The notes beneath the pieces were generated by a model. The model made no database searches. It saw only the letters and a program-made list of their open reading frames with translations, and was not told the DNA's origin. From Deltaproteobacteria bacterium (GTDB lineage: Bacteria; Desulfobacterota; Syntrophorhabdia; Syntrophorhabdales; Syntrophorhabdaceae), in contig JAKORG010000049.1 of NCBI GenBank assembly GCA_029777945.1, positions 1 through 64,000 on the forward strand: DNA of 64,000 bases, in the 5' to 3' direction. Below are positions 54,008 through 64,000 of the stretch, piece after piece. How positions within the stretch are numbered: position 1 is the first letter of the stretch; each line of letters opens with the position of its first letter. A program made the translations under genes and the position numbers.

Positions 54008-54733
54008 ATGATAGAAAAGGTCATTGAAAGATTGAAAAACACAAAATCATTACTTGTAATAACAGGTGCAGGTATTTCAGCAGAAAGTGGAATACCCACA
54101 TTCAGAGGCGCAGATGGGTTGTGGCAGAATTACCGGGCAGAAGAACTTGCAACTCCCTGGGCATTTGAGAGGGACCCTGTTACTGTATGGAAGTGGTATG
54201 ACTGGAGAAGAGGGATCATATCAAAGGCAGAACCAAACAAAGGCCATATTGCCATAAAGGGCTTTGAGGAAAGGTTTGAAAATTTTTTTCTCATAACACA
54301 AAATGTAGATGGCCTTCATGCAAGAACAGGAATAAAAAACATGGTAGAGATACATGGAAACCTTTGGAGGGTCAGATGTTCAAAAGAGAACAAAACCTTT
54401 ATGTTATTGGATCATCCTCTAAGGGAAATTCCCCCTCTATGTGATTGCGGAAACATTTTAAGGCCCGATGTTGTATGGTTTGGTGAATCCATTCCTTATG
54501 AATATTTGGAAAAGGCTTACTCGGCAATAAATAGTTGTGATACCTTGATTGTTGCCGGGACCTCCGGTGTTGTATATCCCGTTGCCTCCTTTCCTCAAAT
54601 GGTTAAAGATAATGGAGGATTTGTAATTGAAGTAAACATAGAGGCAACACCCATAAGCCAGATAGCAGATATCTCTTTATTCGGCGCTTCAGGAGATATC
54701 TTGCCTTCCCTTTTGAAAGGTTTGGCGGGTTAA
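54008..54733 (+). CDS. cobB: NAD-dependent protein deacylase, sirtuin class III type
   Basis: About 241 residues from ATG 54008 (AAGGAAGG eight bases upstream). Motifs: GAGISAESGIPTFRG (about 20-34), TQNVDGLH (97-104), catalytic His116 in EIHGN, RPDVVWFGE (152-160). The Y64-x-x-R67 pair in WYDWRRG is the signature of class III sirtuins that remove succinyl and malonyl groups. The zinc site is incomplete: Cys124, Cys145 and Cys147 are present but the second residue of the first CxxC pair is Glu127. Symbol by family resemblance. Confidence 0.88.
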   Translation: MIEKVIERLKNTKSLLVITGAGISAESGIPTFRGADGLWQNYRAEELATPWAFERDPVTVWKWYDWRRGIISKAEPNKGHIAIKGFEERFENFFLITQNVDGLHARTGIKNMVEIHGNLWRVRCSKENKTFMLLDHPLREIPPLCDCGNILRPDVVWFGESIPYEYLEKAYSAINSCDTLIVAGTSGVVYPVASFPQMVKDNGGFVIEVNIEATPISQIADISLFGASGDILPSLLKGLAG

Positions 54734-54774
54734 TTTTCTTGATTATTTGTTTAAAAAGTCTATAGAATAATAGC

Positions 54775-55662
54775 ATGAATACAAAACAGCTAAAGGGAAT
54801 AATGGAAGAATTTATCAGATACCTTCAAGTAGAAAAGGGTGCGATGGCAAATACAAAAAGGGCATATAAATCTGATATTAAAGGCTTTATAAAATTTATT
54901 GAAAAAAGTGGGTATCATGAAATTGACCATCATACAATAAGATCATACATTGTAAGCATATACAAGGATATTAAAAAATCATCACTCTCAAGAAAGATTT
55001 CTTCTATAAAGGTCTTTTTCCGGTTTCTAAAAAAGAAAGGCTATATAGTGGACAATACGGCATTAATTATAAAAAATCCAAAAGCAGAAAAGCACCTCCC
55101 TAAATTTTATACAATCGATGAAATGTTTCGATTTTTAGATTATCTACCTACTGAAAAGTGGAATCATTTAAGAAACAAGGCAATATTCGAACTTATGTAT
55201 TCCACTGGAATCAGGTCTCAAGAGGCCCTTGACATAAATGTTGAAGATATACATATCCAGGGGATGTGGATAAGGGTAAAAGGTAAAGGCGGTAAAGAGA
55301 GGGTTCTGCCTTTTGGAGAAAAGGCAAAAAAGGCACTGGAATCGTATATAGAATGGCTTAAAGCAAATAAGTTATACAGCCCTGAAAGACCTTTATTTGT
55401 AAATTTTAAAGGCGAAAGATTATCTTACAGAAGCCTGCTTCGGATAATGAAAAAGTATCAATTAAAAACTGGTTTGTTTAAAAACCTTACTTTACATAGT
55501 ATCAGACATTCCTTTGCAACGCATATGCTGGACAGTGGAGCAGATTTAAGAAGTATTCAAGAATTGTTGGGACATTCAAGACTCTCAACAACACAGAAAT
55601 ACACCCATGTCTCCATGGATAAACTAATGGAGACATATGATAAATCCCATCCAAGAAGGTAA
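54775..55662 (+). CDS. xerC: Tyrosine recombinase XerC
   Basis: A 295-residue XerC/D-type recombinase: N-terminal SAM-like domain (MEEFIRYLQVEKGAMANTKR), catalytic domain with Arg in STGIRSQEALDI, HSIRHSFATH, LGHSRLSTTQ and the nucleophile Tyr in QKYTHV. An alternative start is ATG 54802 (AAAGGGA close upstream). The order xerC-hslV-hslU is a conserved housekeeping arrangement, so this is chromosome-dimer resolution rather than a mobile integrase. Confidence 0.92.
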   Translation: MNTKQLKGIMEEFIRYLQVEKGAMANTKRAYKSDIKGFIKFIEKSGYHEIDHHTIRSYIVSIYKDIKKSSLSRKISSIKVFFRFLKKKGYIVDNTALIIKNPKAEKHLPKFYTIDEMFRFLDYLPTEKWNHLRNKAIFELMYSTGIRSQEALDINVEDIHIQGMWIRVKGKGGKERVLPFGEKAKKALESYIEWLKANKLYSPERPLFVNFKGERLSYRSLLRIMKKYQLKTGLFKNLTLHSIRHSFATHMLDSGADLRSIQELLGHSRLSTTQKYTHVSMDKLMETYDKSHPRR

Positions 55663-55665
55663 GAT

Positions 55666-56190
55666 ATGAAATCTACAACAGTGATATGTGTAAGACATGG
55701 GGGTAATGTTTCAATCGGCGGCGATGGACAGGTGACCTTTAATACCACAGTTATGAAACATACGGCAAAAAAAATAAGAAAATTATACAAGGATAAATGC
55801 CTTGCAGGATTTGCCGGTGCCACTGCCGATGCATTTACCCTATTTGAGAGGTTTGAAAAAAAACTCGAAGAATACAACGGTAATATAATCAGGGCATCTG
55901 TTGAGCTTGCAAAGGACTGGAGAACGGACAGATTGCTACGAAGGCTTGAGGCGCTACTTATCGTTGCAGATAGAGAACATACCCTTATCCTTTCCGGAAA
56001 TGGTGATGTGATAGAGCCGGATGACGGTATAGCTGCCATAGGTTCAGGTGGACCATACGCTCAAGCAGCAGCAAAGGCATTAATAAAACATACAGATTTG
56101 ACTGCCACTGAAATCGTAAAGGAATCCATGCGGATTGCCTCAGAAATCTGTATTTACACAAACGACAACATAACCATAGAGGAATTGTAG
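55666..56190 (+). CDS. hslV: ATP-dependent protease proteolytic subunit HslV
   Basis: A 174-residue HslV (ClpQ) with the N-terminal nucleophile threonine exposed after processing ([20 protein letters not shown]), [20 protein letters not shown] and [20 protein letters not shown]. It forms the double hexamer cut by HslU-driven unfolding. Note Arg-His rather than the more common Arg-Lys near the N-terminus. Confidence 0.95.
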   Translation: MKSTTVICVRHGGNVSIGGDGQVTFNTTVMKHTAKKIRKLYKDKCLAGFAGATADAFTLFERFEKKLEEYNGNIIRASVELAKDWRTDRLLRRLEALLIVADREHTLILSGNGDVIEPDDGIAAIGSGGPYAQAAAKALIKHTDLTATEIVKESMRIASEICIYTNDNITIEEL

Positions 56191-57522
56191 ATGAAGACAC
56201 TAAAACCAAGGGAAATTACAGAAGAATTAAATAGATTTATAATTGGTCAAAATAAGGCAAAAAGGGCAGTTTCTATAGCATTAAGAAATAGATGGCGCAG
56301 ACAGATGATTCCAGAGGAATTAAGGGACGAAATAGCACCAAAAAATATTATCATGATAGGACCCACTGGTGTTGGAAAAACAGAAATTGCAAGAAGGCTT
56401 GCAAAATTAGCAAACGCACCGTTTTTGAAGATAGAGGCAACAAAGTTTACAGAGGTTGGTTATGTAGGAAGAGATGTAGAATCTATGATAAGGGATCTTA
56501 CAGAGCTTGCTGTGAACATGGTAAAAAAAGAAGAGCAAGAGGCAGTAATGGAGAAGGCAAAGGTTCTTGCTGAAGAGAGGATGCTCGATATACTTCTGCC
56601 CACCCAAAAGAAAAAAACTATTGGAAATGAGATAGAACAGGAAGATTCTTCAAGGGAAAAACTTAGGGCCTTATTTAAGGCAGGAAAACTTGATGAAAAG
56701 ATGGTTGAGGTAGAGATGCCCGATAGGGTCCTACCCATAATCGAAATATTTTCTGCCTCAGGTATGGAAGAGATGGATATGCAGATAAGGGATATATTCG
56801 GAAATATTTTACCAAAAAAGACAAAGAGGAGAAAATTAAAGGTCAAAGAGGCTTATGAATATTTGATTCAGGAAGAATCGAAAAAACTCATTGATATGGA
56901 TAAGGTCGTAAAAGATGCTATAGAAAGGGTTGAGCAGTCGGGTATAATATTTCTCGATGAAATAGATAAGATTGCCAGCAGGGACAGAACCCATGGACCC
57001 GATGTATCAAGGGAGGGTGTCCAGAGAGATATACTACCCATTGTAGAAGGGACAACGGTTACAACAAAATATGGCATGGTAAAGACAGACCATATATTGT
57101 TTATTGCAGCAGGGGCATTTCATATGTCAAAGCCGTCGGATTTGATACCCGAGCTCCAAGGCAGGTTTCCCATAAGGGTTGAACTTGATCCCCTAACCAA
57201 AGAAGATTTTTACAGGATACTAACAGAGCCCGATAATGCCCTTATAAAACAGTATAAGGCACTTCTTGCCACAGAAGATATTGCCCTTGACTTTGAAAAA
57301 GAGGCAATTGAGGAGATTGCCGAGATAGCGCAGAAGATAAACGAGATGACGGAAAATATAGGAGCAAGAAGGCTTTATACCGTTATGGAAAAGTTATTGG
57401 ATGATATATCCTATTCTGCCCCTGACATGGAAGAGAAAAAGATTATTATAACAAGGGAATATGTGAGAGAAAAATTAGGAGAGTTTTTAGAAAGGGAGGA
57501 TTTAAGTAGATATATATTATAG
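56191..57522 (+). CDS. hslU: ATP-dependent protease ATPase subunit HslU
   Basis: A 443-residue AAA+ unfoldase: Walker [36 protein letters not shown], an I-domain (about 110-235), Walker [14 protein letters not shown], sensor and [18 protein letters not shown], and the C-terminal tail [10 protein letters not shown] that docks into HslV. It starts 1 bp after hslV. Confidence 0.97.
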   Translation: MKTLKPREITEELNRFIIGQNKAKRAVSIALRNRWRRQMIPEELRDEIAPKNIIMIGPTGVGKTEIARRLAKLANAPFLKIEATKFTEVGYVGRDVESMIRDLTELAVNMVKKEEQEAVMEKAKVLAEERMLDILLPTQKKKTIGNEIEQEDSSREKLRALFKAGKLDEKMVEVEMPDRVLPIIEIFSASGMEEMDMQIRDIFGNILPKKTKRRKLKVKEAYEYLIQEESKKLIDMDKVVKDAIERVEQSGIIFLDEIDKIASRDRTHGPDVSREGVQRDILPIVEGTTVTTKYGMVKTDHILFIAAGAFHMSKPSDLIPELQGRFPIRVELDPLTKEDFYRILTEPDNALIKQYKALLATEDIALDFEKEAIEEIAEIAQKINEMTENIGARRLYTVMEKLLDDISYSAPDMEEKKIIITREYVREKLGEFLEREDLSRYIL

Positions 57523-57546
57523 AAATTTTTAATAACAGGAGCTTTT

Positions 57547-58392
57547 ATGAGCGAAAAGATAAAGACACTCCTTGAGGCACTGCCTTATATAAAAAAATTT
57601 TTTGGTTCAACCTTTGTAATAAAATATGGCGGTGCTGCCATGGAAGAAGAATCTCTGAAAAAAGAATTTGCACGAGACGTAGCCCTTCTCAAATATGTAG
57701 GGATTAATCCCGTTATTGTTCACGGTGGTGGTCCAATGATAGGTAGATTATTAAAAGACCTCCAGATACCTACAAAATTTGTAGACGGATTGCGGGTCAC
57801 TGACGAGAAGACCCTCGAGGTAGTGGAGATGGTATTGTCAGGGCTCATAAATAAAGAGATTGTTAAAAATATAAACGATATGGGGGGTAGGGCTATAGGA
57901 TTATCCGGAAAGGATGGAAGGCTTCTTATAGCCAAAAGGGTTGAAGATAAAGATATCGGGCTTGTAGGTGATATAGTAAAGGTAAATGTAGATATTATAA
58001 AAGATATAAATAAACATGGCTATATCCCTGTTATAGCCCCTCTTGCAGATGGTGCAGATGGATTTGCATATAATGTCAACGCAGATACAGCTGCAGGAAG
58101 AATTGCAGAGGCATTACTTGCAGAAAAACTTATTCTCCTTACAGATGTGGACGGTGTGCTCGGAAATGACGGAAACCTTATATCCATTCTAACCAAAGAA
58201 GAAGTTAACATACTTTTAGATAAAAAGACCATATCTGGTGGTATGATACCAAAAGTTACCTGCTGTTTGGATGCCCTTGCTGCAGGTGTTAAGGAAACCC
58301 ATATTATCAACGGAAAGATTCCCCATGCAATACTTCTTGAGATCTTTACTGATTCAGGCATTGGCACAAAAATTTCCGGAGGAAGGCAATAA
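57547..58392 (+). CDS. argB: Acetylglutamate kinase
   Basis: A 281-residue kinase for the second step of arginine synthesis: FVIKYGGAAM, VIVHGGGPMIGRLL, LLTDVDGVLGNDGNL and GGMIPKV. The N-terminal helix before KYGG (TLLEALPYIKKFFGST) is the feature of hexameric, arginine-inhibited enzymes, so feedback inhibition by arginine is likely. First gene of argBDFG. Confidence 0.95.
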   Translation: MSEKIKTLLEALPYIKKFFGSTFVIKYGGAAMEEESLKKEFARDVALLKYVGINPVIVHGGGPMIGRLLKDLQIPTKFVDGLRVTDEKTLEVVEMVLSGLINKEIVKNINDMGGRAIGLSGKDGRLLIAKRVEDKDIGLVGDIVKVNVDIIKDINKHGYIPVIAPLADGADGFAYNVNADTAAGRIAEALLAEKLILLTDVDGVLGNDGNLISILTKEEVNILLDKKTISGGMIPKVTCCLDALAAGVKETHIINGKIPHAILLEIFTDSGIGTKISGGRQ

Positions 58393-59588
58393 TGCAGGAA
58401 GAGCTCATAAAAAAGGGAATGCAATACATTGCAAATACTTATAATAGATTTCCCATTGCTGTAATAAAGGGAGAAGGCTGCTGGATATGGGATTTAAACA
58501 GCAGACGCTATCTTGATTTTTTATCTGGTATTGCAGTGTGCAATCTTGGTCATGCCCATAAGAATATAATAGAAGGCATAACACAACAGGCACAGAGATT
58601 ATTTCACATATCAAATCTTTTTTATATTGAACCACAGGTTAAGGCTGCAGAACTTTTGTGTAAATACTCATTTGGAGATAGAGTATTTTTCTGTAATAGC
58701 GGCGCAGAGGCAAACGAGGCTGCCATAAAACTTGCCAGACGTTATTCATGGAAAAAATACGGCGAGGGTAGGTTTGAAATCATAGTTATGGAAAATTCTT
58801 TTCACGGTAGGACAATAGCAACTTTATCTGCCACAGGCCAGCCAAAATTCCACGAAGGGTTCCATCCCCTCCTTGAGGGTTTTAAATACTGTAAATTTAA
58901 TGATATAGATGCGGTAAAAGAAAATATTAACAGAAAAACCTGTGCAATAATGCTTGAGCCCATACAATCAGAGGGTGGTGTCTATGTTGCAGACAAAGGA
59001 TATATTAAAGAGTTGAGAGAGATTGCCTATGAAAATGATCTTCTTTTAATCTTCGATGAGATACAGACCGGTATGGGCAGAACAGGTAAATTTTTCTGTT
59101 ATGAACACTTTGATGTGGAACCTGATATAATGACCCTTGCAAAGGCATTGGGAAATGGATTTCCTGTAGGTGCCATGGTTGCAAAGAAAGAAATAATGGA
59201 TGCCTTCGTTCCAGGAACCCATGCCTCCACATTTGGCGGAAATCCCCTTGCCACAAGCGCAGTTGTGGCTACCATAAACACAATAGTAGACGAGGGTATA
59301 ATAAAACATTGCGAAAGTATGGGTAAATATTTAAGGGAAGGGCTTACAAGACTAAAAGAAAGGTTCTCTTTTATATTAGATATAAGGGGCATGGGTCTAA
59401 TTATAGGTATTGAGCTTGCTACCAGCGGCGATGAAATCTTAAAGGAATTTATAAATGAAGGTGTTATAGTAAACTGTACAAAAGGCAATATTTTGAGGTT
59501 GTTGCCGCCTTTGATTATTACAGAGGAAGAAATAGACATCTTTCTTGAGGTAGCAGAAAGGGTTTTTGAAAAGTTTAAAAAAAGATAA
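58392..59588 (+). CDS. argD: Acetylornithine aminotransferase
   Basis: A 398-residue PLP enzyme with GCWIWDLNSRRYLDFLSGIA, FFCNSGAEANEAAIKLARR, SFHGRTIATLSATGQ, LLIFDEIQTGMGRTG and the PLP lysine in TLAKALGNGFPVGA, then HASTFGGNPLA. It starts 1 bp into the end of argB and is cotranscribed. Confidence 0.94.
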   Translation: MQEELIKKGMQYIANTYNRFPIAVIKGEGCWIWDLNSRRYLDFLSGIAVCNLGHAHKNIIEGITQQAQRLFHISNLFYIEPQVKAAELLCKYSFGDRVFFCNSGAEANEAAIKLARRYSWKKYGEGRFEIIVMENSFHGRTIATLSATGQPKFHEGFHPLLEGFKYCKFNDIDAVKENINRKTCAIMLEPIQSEGGVYVADKGYIKELREIAYENDLLLIFDEIQTGMGRTGKFFCYEHFDVEPDIMTLAKALGNGFPVGAMVAKKEIMDAFVPGTHASTFGGNPLATSAVVATINTIVDEGIIKHCESMGKYLREGLTRLKERFSFILDIRGMGLIIGIELATSGDEILKEFINEGVIVNCTKGNILRLLPPLIITEEEIDIFLEVAERVFEKFKKR

Positions 59589-59604
59589 TTTTTAGGGAGA
59601 AAAG

Positions 59605-60531
59605 GTGAAAAGGGATTTTACGAAATTACTCGATATTAGTAAAGAAGAATGCCTTTATCTGATTGATAGGTCAAAAGAACTAAAGGAATTAAAAAAGCAG
59701 GGTAGGGAATACAGACCTTTAAGAGACAGATACCTTGCCATGATATTTGAAAAGGCATCCACGAGAACGAGAATCTCCTTTGAAGTAGGGATAAGGGATT
59801 TAGGAGGAACACCAATCGTTTTAACCAAAGGGGATACTCAGATGGGGAGGGGAGAGCCTATTGAAGATATGGCAAGGGTGTTGAGCAAATATGTAGATGC
59901 AATAATGATAAGGACATATGGTCAGGATGTTGTAGAGAGACTTGCAAAGTGGTCAACTGTTCCTGTAATAAACGGCTTAACCGATGAGTACCATCCCTGT
60001 CAGGTTTTATCAGATCTATTTACCATATGGGAAATAAAGAAAGATTTTAAAGATTTAAAAATTGTATATATCGGTGACGGCAATAATATGGCGAATTCAT
60101 GGATAGAGGCGGCTATACTTTTGAATTTGAATTTTACTATAGCTACACCAGAAGGATATGAGCCTATTTCCCATCTTATGGAACGAGCCAAAAGAAATCA
60201 TAATTTTCAATTTTTTAATGACCCTTTTGAAGCTGCTAAAGATGCAGATGTGATAAATACAGATGTATGGGTAAGTATGGGTCAGGAAGAGGAACAGGCC
60301 AAAAGGAAAAGGGTCTTTAAATCTTACAGGATAGATGAAAAACTATTAAATGTGGCAAAAAAAGATGTTATAGTCATGCACTGTCTTCCTGCACACAGAG
60401 GTGAGGAGATAGAGGGGGATGTATTTGAAAGGTTTTCCCATGTTATTTTCACTCAGGCAGAAAACAGATTGCATGTCCAGAAGGCAATTCTTGAATGGTT
60501 GATGCTCGGTAGGGCCAATAGAACCATTTAA
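59605..60531 (+). CDS. argF: Ornithine carbamoyltransferase
   Basis: A 308-residue enzyme with carbamoyl phosphate motif [37 protein letters not shown], the ornithine-loop DVWVSMGQE and [11 protein letters not shown]. It makes citrulline. The start is GTG with GGGAGAAAAG upstream. Confidence 0.95.
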   Translation: MKRDFTKLLDISKEECLYLIDRSKELKELKKQGREYRPLRDRYLAMIFEKASTRTRISFEVGIRDLGGTPIVLTKGDTQMGRGEPIEDMARVLSKYVDAIMIRTYGQDVVERLAKWSTVPVINGLTDEYHPCQVLSDLFTIWEIKKDFKDLKIVYIGDGNNMANSWIEAAILLNLNFTIATPEGYEPISHLMERAKRNHNFQFFNDPFEAAKDADVINTDVWVSMGQEEEQAKRKRVFKSYRIDEKLLNVAKKDVIVMHCLPAHRGEEIEGDVFERFSHVIFTQAENRLHVQKAILEWLMLGRANRTI

Positions 60532-60559
60532 TTATTTGAAATTAACATGGAGGCATAAA

Positions 60560-61759
60560 ATGTCAGAGATTAAAAAAGTTGTTCTTGCCTATTCAGGCGG
60601 GCTGGATACATCAATCATAGTGAAATGGTTAAAGGAAAAATACGATTGTGAAGTAATAGCCTATGCCGCTGATGTCGGTCAGGAAGAGGAACTTAAAGGT
60701 TTAAAACAAAAGGCATTGAATACAGGGGCATCAAAGGTCTATATTGAAGATTTAAAAGAGGAATTTGCAAGGGATTTCATTTTCTTTGCCATAAAGGCAA
60801 ATGCCGTATATGAAGGTAGCTATTTAATGGGCACATCAATCGCAAGACCTCTTATTGCAAAAAGGCAAATCGAGATAGCAAGAATGGAAAAGGCCGATGC
60901 TGTATCTCATGGTGCAACAGGTAAGGGTAATGACCAGGTAAGGTTCGAATTAACATATTATGCCCTCGAGCCCAATATAAAGGTTATAGCACCATGGAGA
61001 GAATGGGAGTTTACATCGAGGGAAGAGTTAATTGATTATGCAAAAAAGCACAAAATACCTGTCCCGGTCACAAAGAAAAAACCATATAGCATGGATAGAA
61101 ATCTTATGCATATAAGTTATGAAGGTGGTATACTTGAAGATCCATGGAGAGAACCGGATGAGAAGATATTCTTAACCACTGTATCACCTGAAAAAGCACC
61201 TGACAAGCCTAAATATATTGAGATTGATTTTGTAGATGGAATACCTGTTAAGATAGATGGGAAAAAGATGACCCCATACAAGCTAATAGCCACTTTAAAT
61301 AAAGTAGGTGGTGAGAACGGTATAGGCAGGGTAGACATTGTAGAAAACAGGTTTGTAGGTATGAAATCACGGGGTGTCTATGAGACGCCTGGTTGCACAA
61401 TACTCCACATTGCCCACAGGGCAATGGAATCTATAACTATGGATAGAGAGGTCATGCATTTGAGGGATGGCCTCATACCAAAAGTGTCGGAATTGATATA
61501 TTATGGCTTCTGGTATTCTCCGGAAATGGAGGTAATCAAGGCATTTATAGATGAATCACAGAAAGGTGTTACAGGGACTGTTAGGTTAAAACTCTACAAA
61601 GGTAATTGTATAGTTGTTGGAAGAAAATCGGAAAACTCTCTTTACTCAAAGGATTTTGCCACATTCGATAGGGATTCTGTATATAGACAGGCAGATGCAG
61701 GAGGATTTATAAGATTAAATGCATTGAGGCTCAGGATTAGGGCTATGTTAAATAAATAA
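60560..61759 (+). CDS. argG: Argininosuccinate synthase
   Basis: About 399 residues from ATG 60560 (GGAGG seven bases upstream; a TTG at 60536 is less likely). It has the ATP PP-motif [49 protein letters not shown] and [14 protein letters not shown]. It joins citrulline and aspartate. argH is not adjacent; leuS follows. Confidence 0.96.
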   Translation: MSEIKKVVLAYSGGLDTSIIVKWLKEKYDCEVIAYAADVGQEEELKGLKQKALNTGASKVYIEDLKEEFARDFIFFAIKANAVYEGSYLMGTSIARPLIAKRQIEIARMEKADAVSHGATGKGNDQVRFELTYYALEPNIKVIAPWREWEFTSREELIDYAKKHKIPVPVTKKKPYSMDRNLMHISYEGGILEDPWREPDEKIFLTTVSPEKAPDKPKYIEIDFVDGIPVKIDGKKMTPYKLIATLNKVGGENGIGRVDIVENRFVGMKSRGVYETPGCTILHIAHRAMESITMDREVMHLRDGLIPKVSELIYYGFWYSPEMEVIKAFIDESQKGVTGTVRLKLYKGNCIVVGRKSENSLYSKDFATFDRDSVYRQADAGGFIRLNALRLRIRAMLNK

Positions 61760-61776
61760 TTTTCGGAGATGTGACG

Positions 61777-64000
61777 ATGAAGCAATACGAACACCATGCC
61801 ATAGAAGAAAAAAGACAGGCTATATGGGAAAGGGACGACCTTTTCAGGGTAACAGAAATAAAAGGCAAAAAAAAGTATTATCTCCTTGAGATGTTTCCTT
61901 ATCCTTCAGGAAAGATACATATGGGTCATGTTAGAAATTATTCTATTGGAGATGTGATAGCAAGATATAAAAAGATGAGGGGTTATAATGTATTACATCC
62001 AATGGGCTGGGATGCCTTTGGCATGCCTGCTGAAAATGCCGCTATGGAAAGGGGTATTCACCCTGCAAAGTGGACATATGATAATATTGATTATATGAAA
62101 AAACAGTTAAAGCGATTAGGGTTTAGCTATGACTGGGCAAGAGAGATTGCTACCTGTGATGTGGAATATTATAAATGGGAACAGTGGTTCTTTCTTAAGA
62201 TGTTTGAAAAGGGCCTTGTTTATAGAAAAAGTGCCCCTGTAAACTATTGCGTGCACTGCCAGACTGTTTTGGCAAATGAGCAGGTTGTAGACGGTAATTG
62301 TTGGAGATGCAATCAGGGGGTAATACAAAAAGAACTCACCCAGTGGTTTTTTGCAATAACAAAATATGCAGATGAGCTTTACGAATACTGTGATAAGTTA
62401 ACAGGATGGCCTGAACGTGTATTGAACATGCAAAAAAATTGGATTGGTAAGAGTTATGGAGTGGAAGTTGATTTTAGACTTGAAAATAGTGGAATTTTAA
62501 CGATATTCACAACAAGACCTGATACATTATACGGCGTTACCTTCATGGCCCTTGCACCAGAGCATCCTTTAGCAATAACCCTTGCAGAAGGAACTGTATA
62601 CGAAAAAAAGGTAAAGGCATTTGTTGAAAAGGCAAAGATGCAAGATAGAAGCTTCAGGGCAGAATTAAAAGGTAATAAAGAAGGGATATTCACAGGAAGA
62701 TATGCTATAAATCCATTAAACAGGCATAAAATACCCATATATATAGGAAACTTTGTCCTTATGGAATACGGTACAGGGGCTATCATGTCTGTTCCTGCCC
62801 ATGACCAGAGGGATTTCGAATTTGCCAAAGCATACGGGCTTCCCATAATAATCACCATTATGCCTAAAGATAGAACACTAAACCCAGATACATTGGAAGA
62901 AGCCTATGAAGGTGATGGATACCTTGTTAATTCTGGTGAATTTAACGGATTAAATAATAGAGAGGCCATAGGAAAGATTATAGATTATCTCGAGGCAAAG
63001 GGTCTGGGAAGGAGAAAGATAAACTTCAGGTTAAGGGATTGGGGTATATCAAGGCAGAGATACTGGGGTGCACCCATTCCCATAATTTATTGTGATGATT
63101 GCGGTATCGTGCCTGTGCCATATGAAGACCTACCTGTTGTACTACCCCTTGACTTAGAGGTAAAAGTGGTAGGCAGGTCACCGCTTTTAGATTGTGAAGA
63201 ATTTATAAAAGTTAAATGCCCTAAGTGCGGTGGACCTGCAAAAAGGGAGACTGATACCATGGATACATTCGTTGAATCATCATGGTACTTTTTAAAATAT
63301 ACATGTCCTAATTACAAAGAAGGACCCCTTGACAAAGACAGGGTAGATTATTGGATGCCTGTGGATCAATATATAGGTGGTGTTGAACATGCAGTGCTCC
63401 ATCTTCTCTATTCGAGGTTTTTTAACAGGGTGTTAAATGAGTTGGGTTTTGTTGATGTAAGGGAACCCTTTAAAAATCTCTTAACGCAGGGAATGGTGAT
63501 AAAAGATGGGGCAAAGATGAGTAAATCAAAGGGAAATGTTGTAGACCCTGATTATCTTATTGAAAAATACGGGGCAGATACAACAAGACTTTGCTGTCTA
63601 TTTGCAGCACCCCCTGAAAAAGATTTGGATTGGAGCGATAAGGGTGTAGAGGGATGCTATAGATTTCTACAAAGAATCTGGAGACTTGCAACAGAGAAAC
63701 TTCACGATATTAAACACCTCGAATCAACATATACATTGGTAGATCATGGGGAAGATTGCCGATTATTGACGATAAAGCTTCATAAAACAATAAAAAAGGT
63801 TACAGAAGATATAGAAAGGTTTCATTTAAATACAGCTATAGCGAGTATCATGGAACTTGTAAATGCTGTATATAAATTTCAGGAAAAACCCAGGACAAAT
63901 GAAAAAGAACTTGGTCTTTTAAAAGGCTCTATTGAGGTCATCTTAAAACTTCTTTTTCCATTTGTTCCTCACATTACAGAAGAATTGTGGGAAATCTTAG
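61777..64000 (+). CDS. leuS: Leucyl-tRNA synthetase, C-terminally cut by window edge
   Basis: 741 residues are visible from ATG 61777 and the frame runs off the end. Class I signatures: [16 protein letters not shown] (HIGH-type), a Zn-containing segment (CVHC...CWRC), the CP1 editing domain (about 220-410; [39 protein letters not shown]), and [13 protein letters not shown]. Only the end of the anticodon-binding and C-terminal domains lies outside. Confidence 0.96.
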   Translation, partial: MKQYEHHAIEEKRQAIWERDDLFRVTEIKGKKKYYLLEMFPYPSGKIHMGHVRNYSIGDVIARYKKMRGYNVLHPMGWDAFGMPAENAAMERGIHPAKWTYDNIDYMKKQLKRLGFSYDWAREIATCDVEYYKWEQWFFLKMFEKGLVYRKSAPVNYCVHCQTVLANEQVVDGNCWRCNQGVIQKELTQWFFAITKYADELYEYCDKLTGWPERVLNMQKNWIGKSYGVEVDFRLENSGILTIFTTRPDTLYGVTFMALAPEHPLAITLAEGTVYEKKVKAFVEKAKMQDRSFRAELKGNKEGIFTGRYAINPLNRHKIPIYIGNFVLMEYGTGAIMSVPAHDQRDFEFAKAYGLPIIITIMPKDRTLNPDTLEEAYEGDGYLVNSGEFNGLNNREAIGKIIDYLEAKGLGRRKINFRLRDWGISRQRYWGAPIPIIYCDDCGIVPVPYEDLPVVLPLDLEVKVVGRSPLLDCEEFIKVKCPKCGGPAKRETDTMDTFVESSWYFLKYTCPNYKEGPLDKDRVDYWMPVDQYIGGVEHAVLHLLYSRFFNRVLNELGFVDVREPFKNLLTQGMVIKDGAKMSKSKGNVVDPDYLIEKYGADTTRLCCLFAAPPEKDLDWSDKGVEGCYRFLQRIWRLATEKLHDIKHLESTYTLVDHGEDCRLLTIKLHKTIKKVTEDIERFHLNTAIASIMELVNAVYKFQEKPRTNEKELGLLKGSIEVILKLLFPFVPHITEELWEIL

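Noticed and set aside
54775-55662. Mobile-element integrase
   Set aside because: The recombinase lies in the conserved xerC-hslV-hslU order, with no attachment-site repeats, tRNA or cargo genes, so it is the housekeeping XerC.

Overview
The window is AT-rich (roughly one third G+C by eye), densely coding bacterial chromosome with short intergenic gaps, many ATGA-type overlaps and frequent TTG/GTG starts. The gene content points to a Gram-negative anaerobe: ferredoxin-linked 2-oxoacid oxidoreductase with succinyl-CoA synthetase, ThyX, QueH, type IV pilus assembly genes, LPS/O-antigen export and LapA/LapB-type LPS regulation. The mix of CstA, paired ArsA-type ATPases, AsmA-like and UPF0182 proteins resembles former Deltaproteobacteria (Desulfobacterota and relatives), but I cannot assign a genus. 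No rRNA, tRNA, CRISPR array, prophage or insertion sequence was found.

Layout. 1-5971 (minus): korDABC, sucCD, nadK and the start of recN, a metabolic operon that would take 2-oxoglutarate to succinyl-CoA and succinate. 6034-12251 (minus): a small metal-site protein with its own promoter and operator-like palindrome, histone-deacetylase-like hydrolase, comEC, DUF2905, queH and ligA. 12551-14611 (plus): a membrane electron-transfer module (Tat-exported 4Fe-4S protein, cytochrome b, cyclophilin-like protein) without a catalytic subunit. 14796-22423 (plus): O-antigen ligase/polymerase, Wzm/Wzt exporter, two glycosyltransferases and a polyprenyl-phosphate sugar transferase. 22536-26926 (plus): pilMNOPQ, with pilQ split by one in-frame TAA. 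26936-28697: two exported proteins of unknown function.

28716-33030: two ArsA/Get3-like ATPases, two paralogous roughly 90-residue partner proteins in opposite orientations, and a CstA transporter. The ATPases differ in their catalytic motifs, which suggests an asymmetric pair; this is the best candidate in the window for a little-described system. 33304-38115: a chemoreceptor, then UPF0182 and DUF2569 membrane proteins on the other strand, separated by a bidirectional terminator. 38526-41296 (minus): a membrane zinc-ribbon protein, thyX, a QueF-fold protein without the catalytic cysteine, and an NTPase-CYTH fusion resembling Ttd14.

41438-64000 (plus): a K+ channel, then a long co-directional housekeeping run: rplU-rpmA-obgE-proBA-nadD-rsfS-dksA-like, a lapA-lapB fusion, comF, an AsmA-like giant, DUF2520, a sirtuin, xerC-hslVU, argBDFG and leuS (cut by the window end). 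The most notable oddities are the pilQ nonsense codon, the asymmetric ArsA pair, the cysteine-less QueF homologue, the orphan FeS/cytochrome module and two genes that appear to start at ATT.
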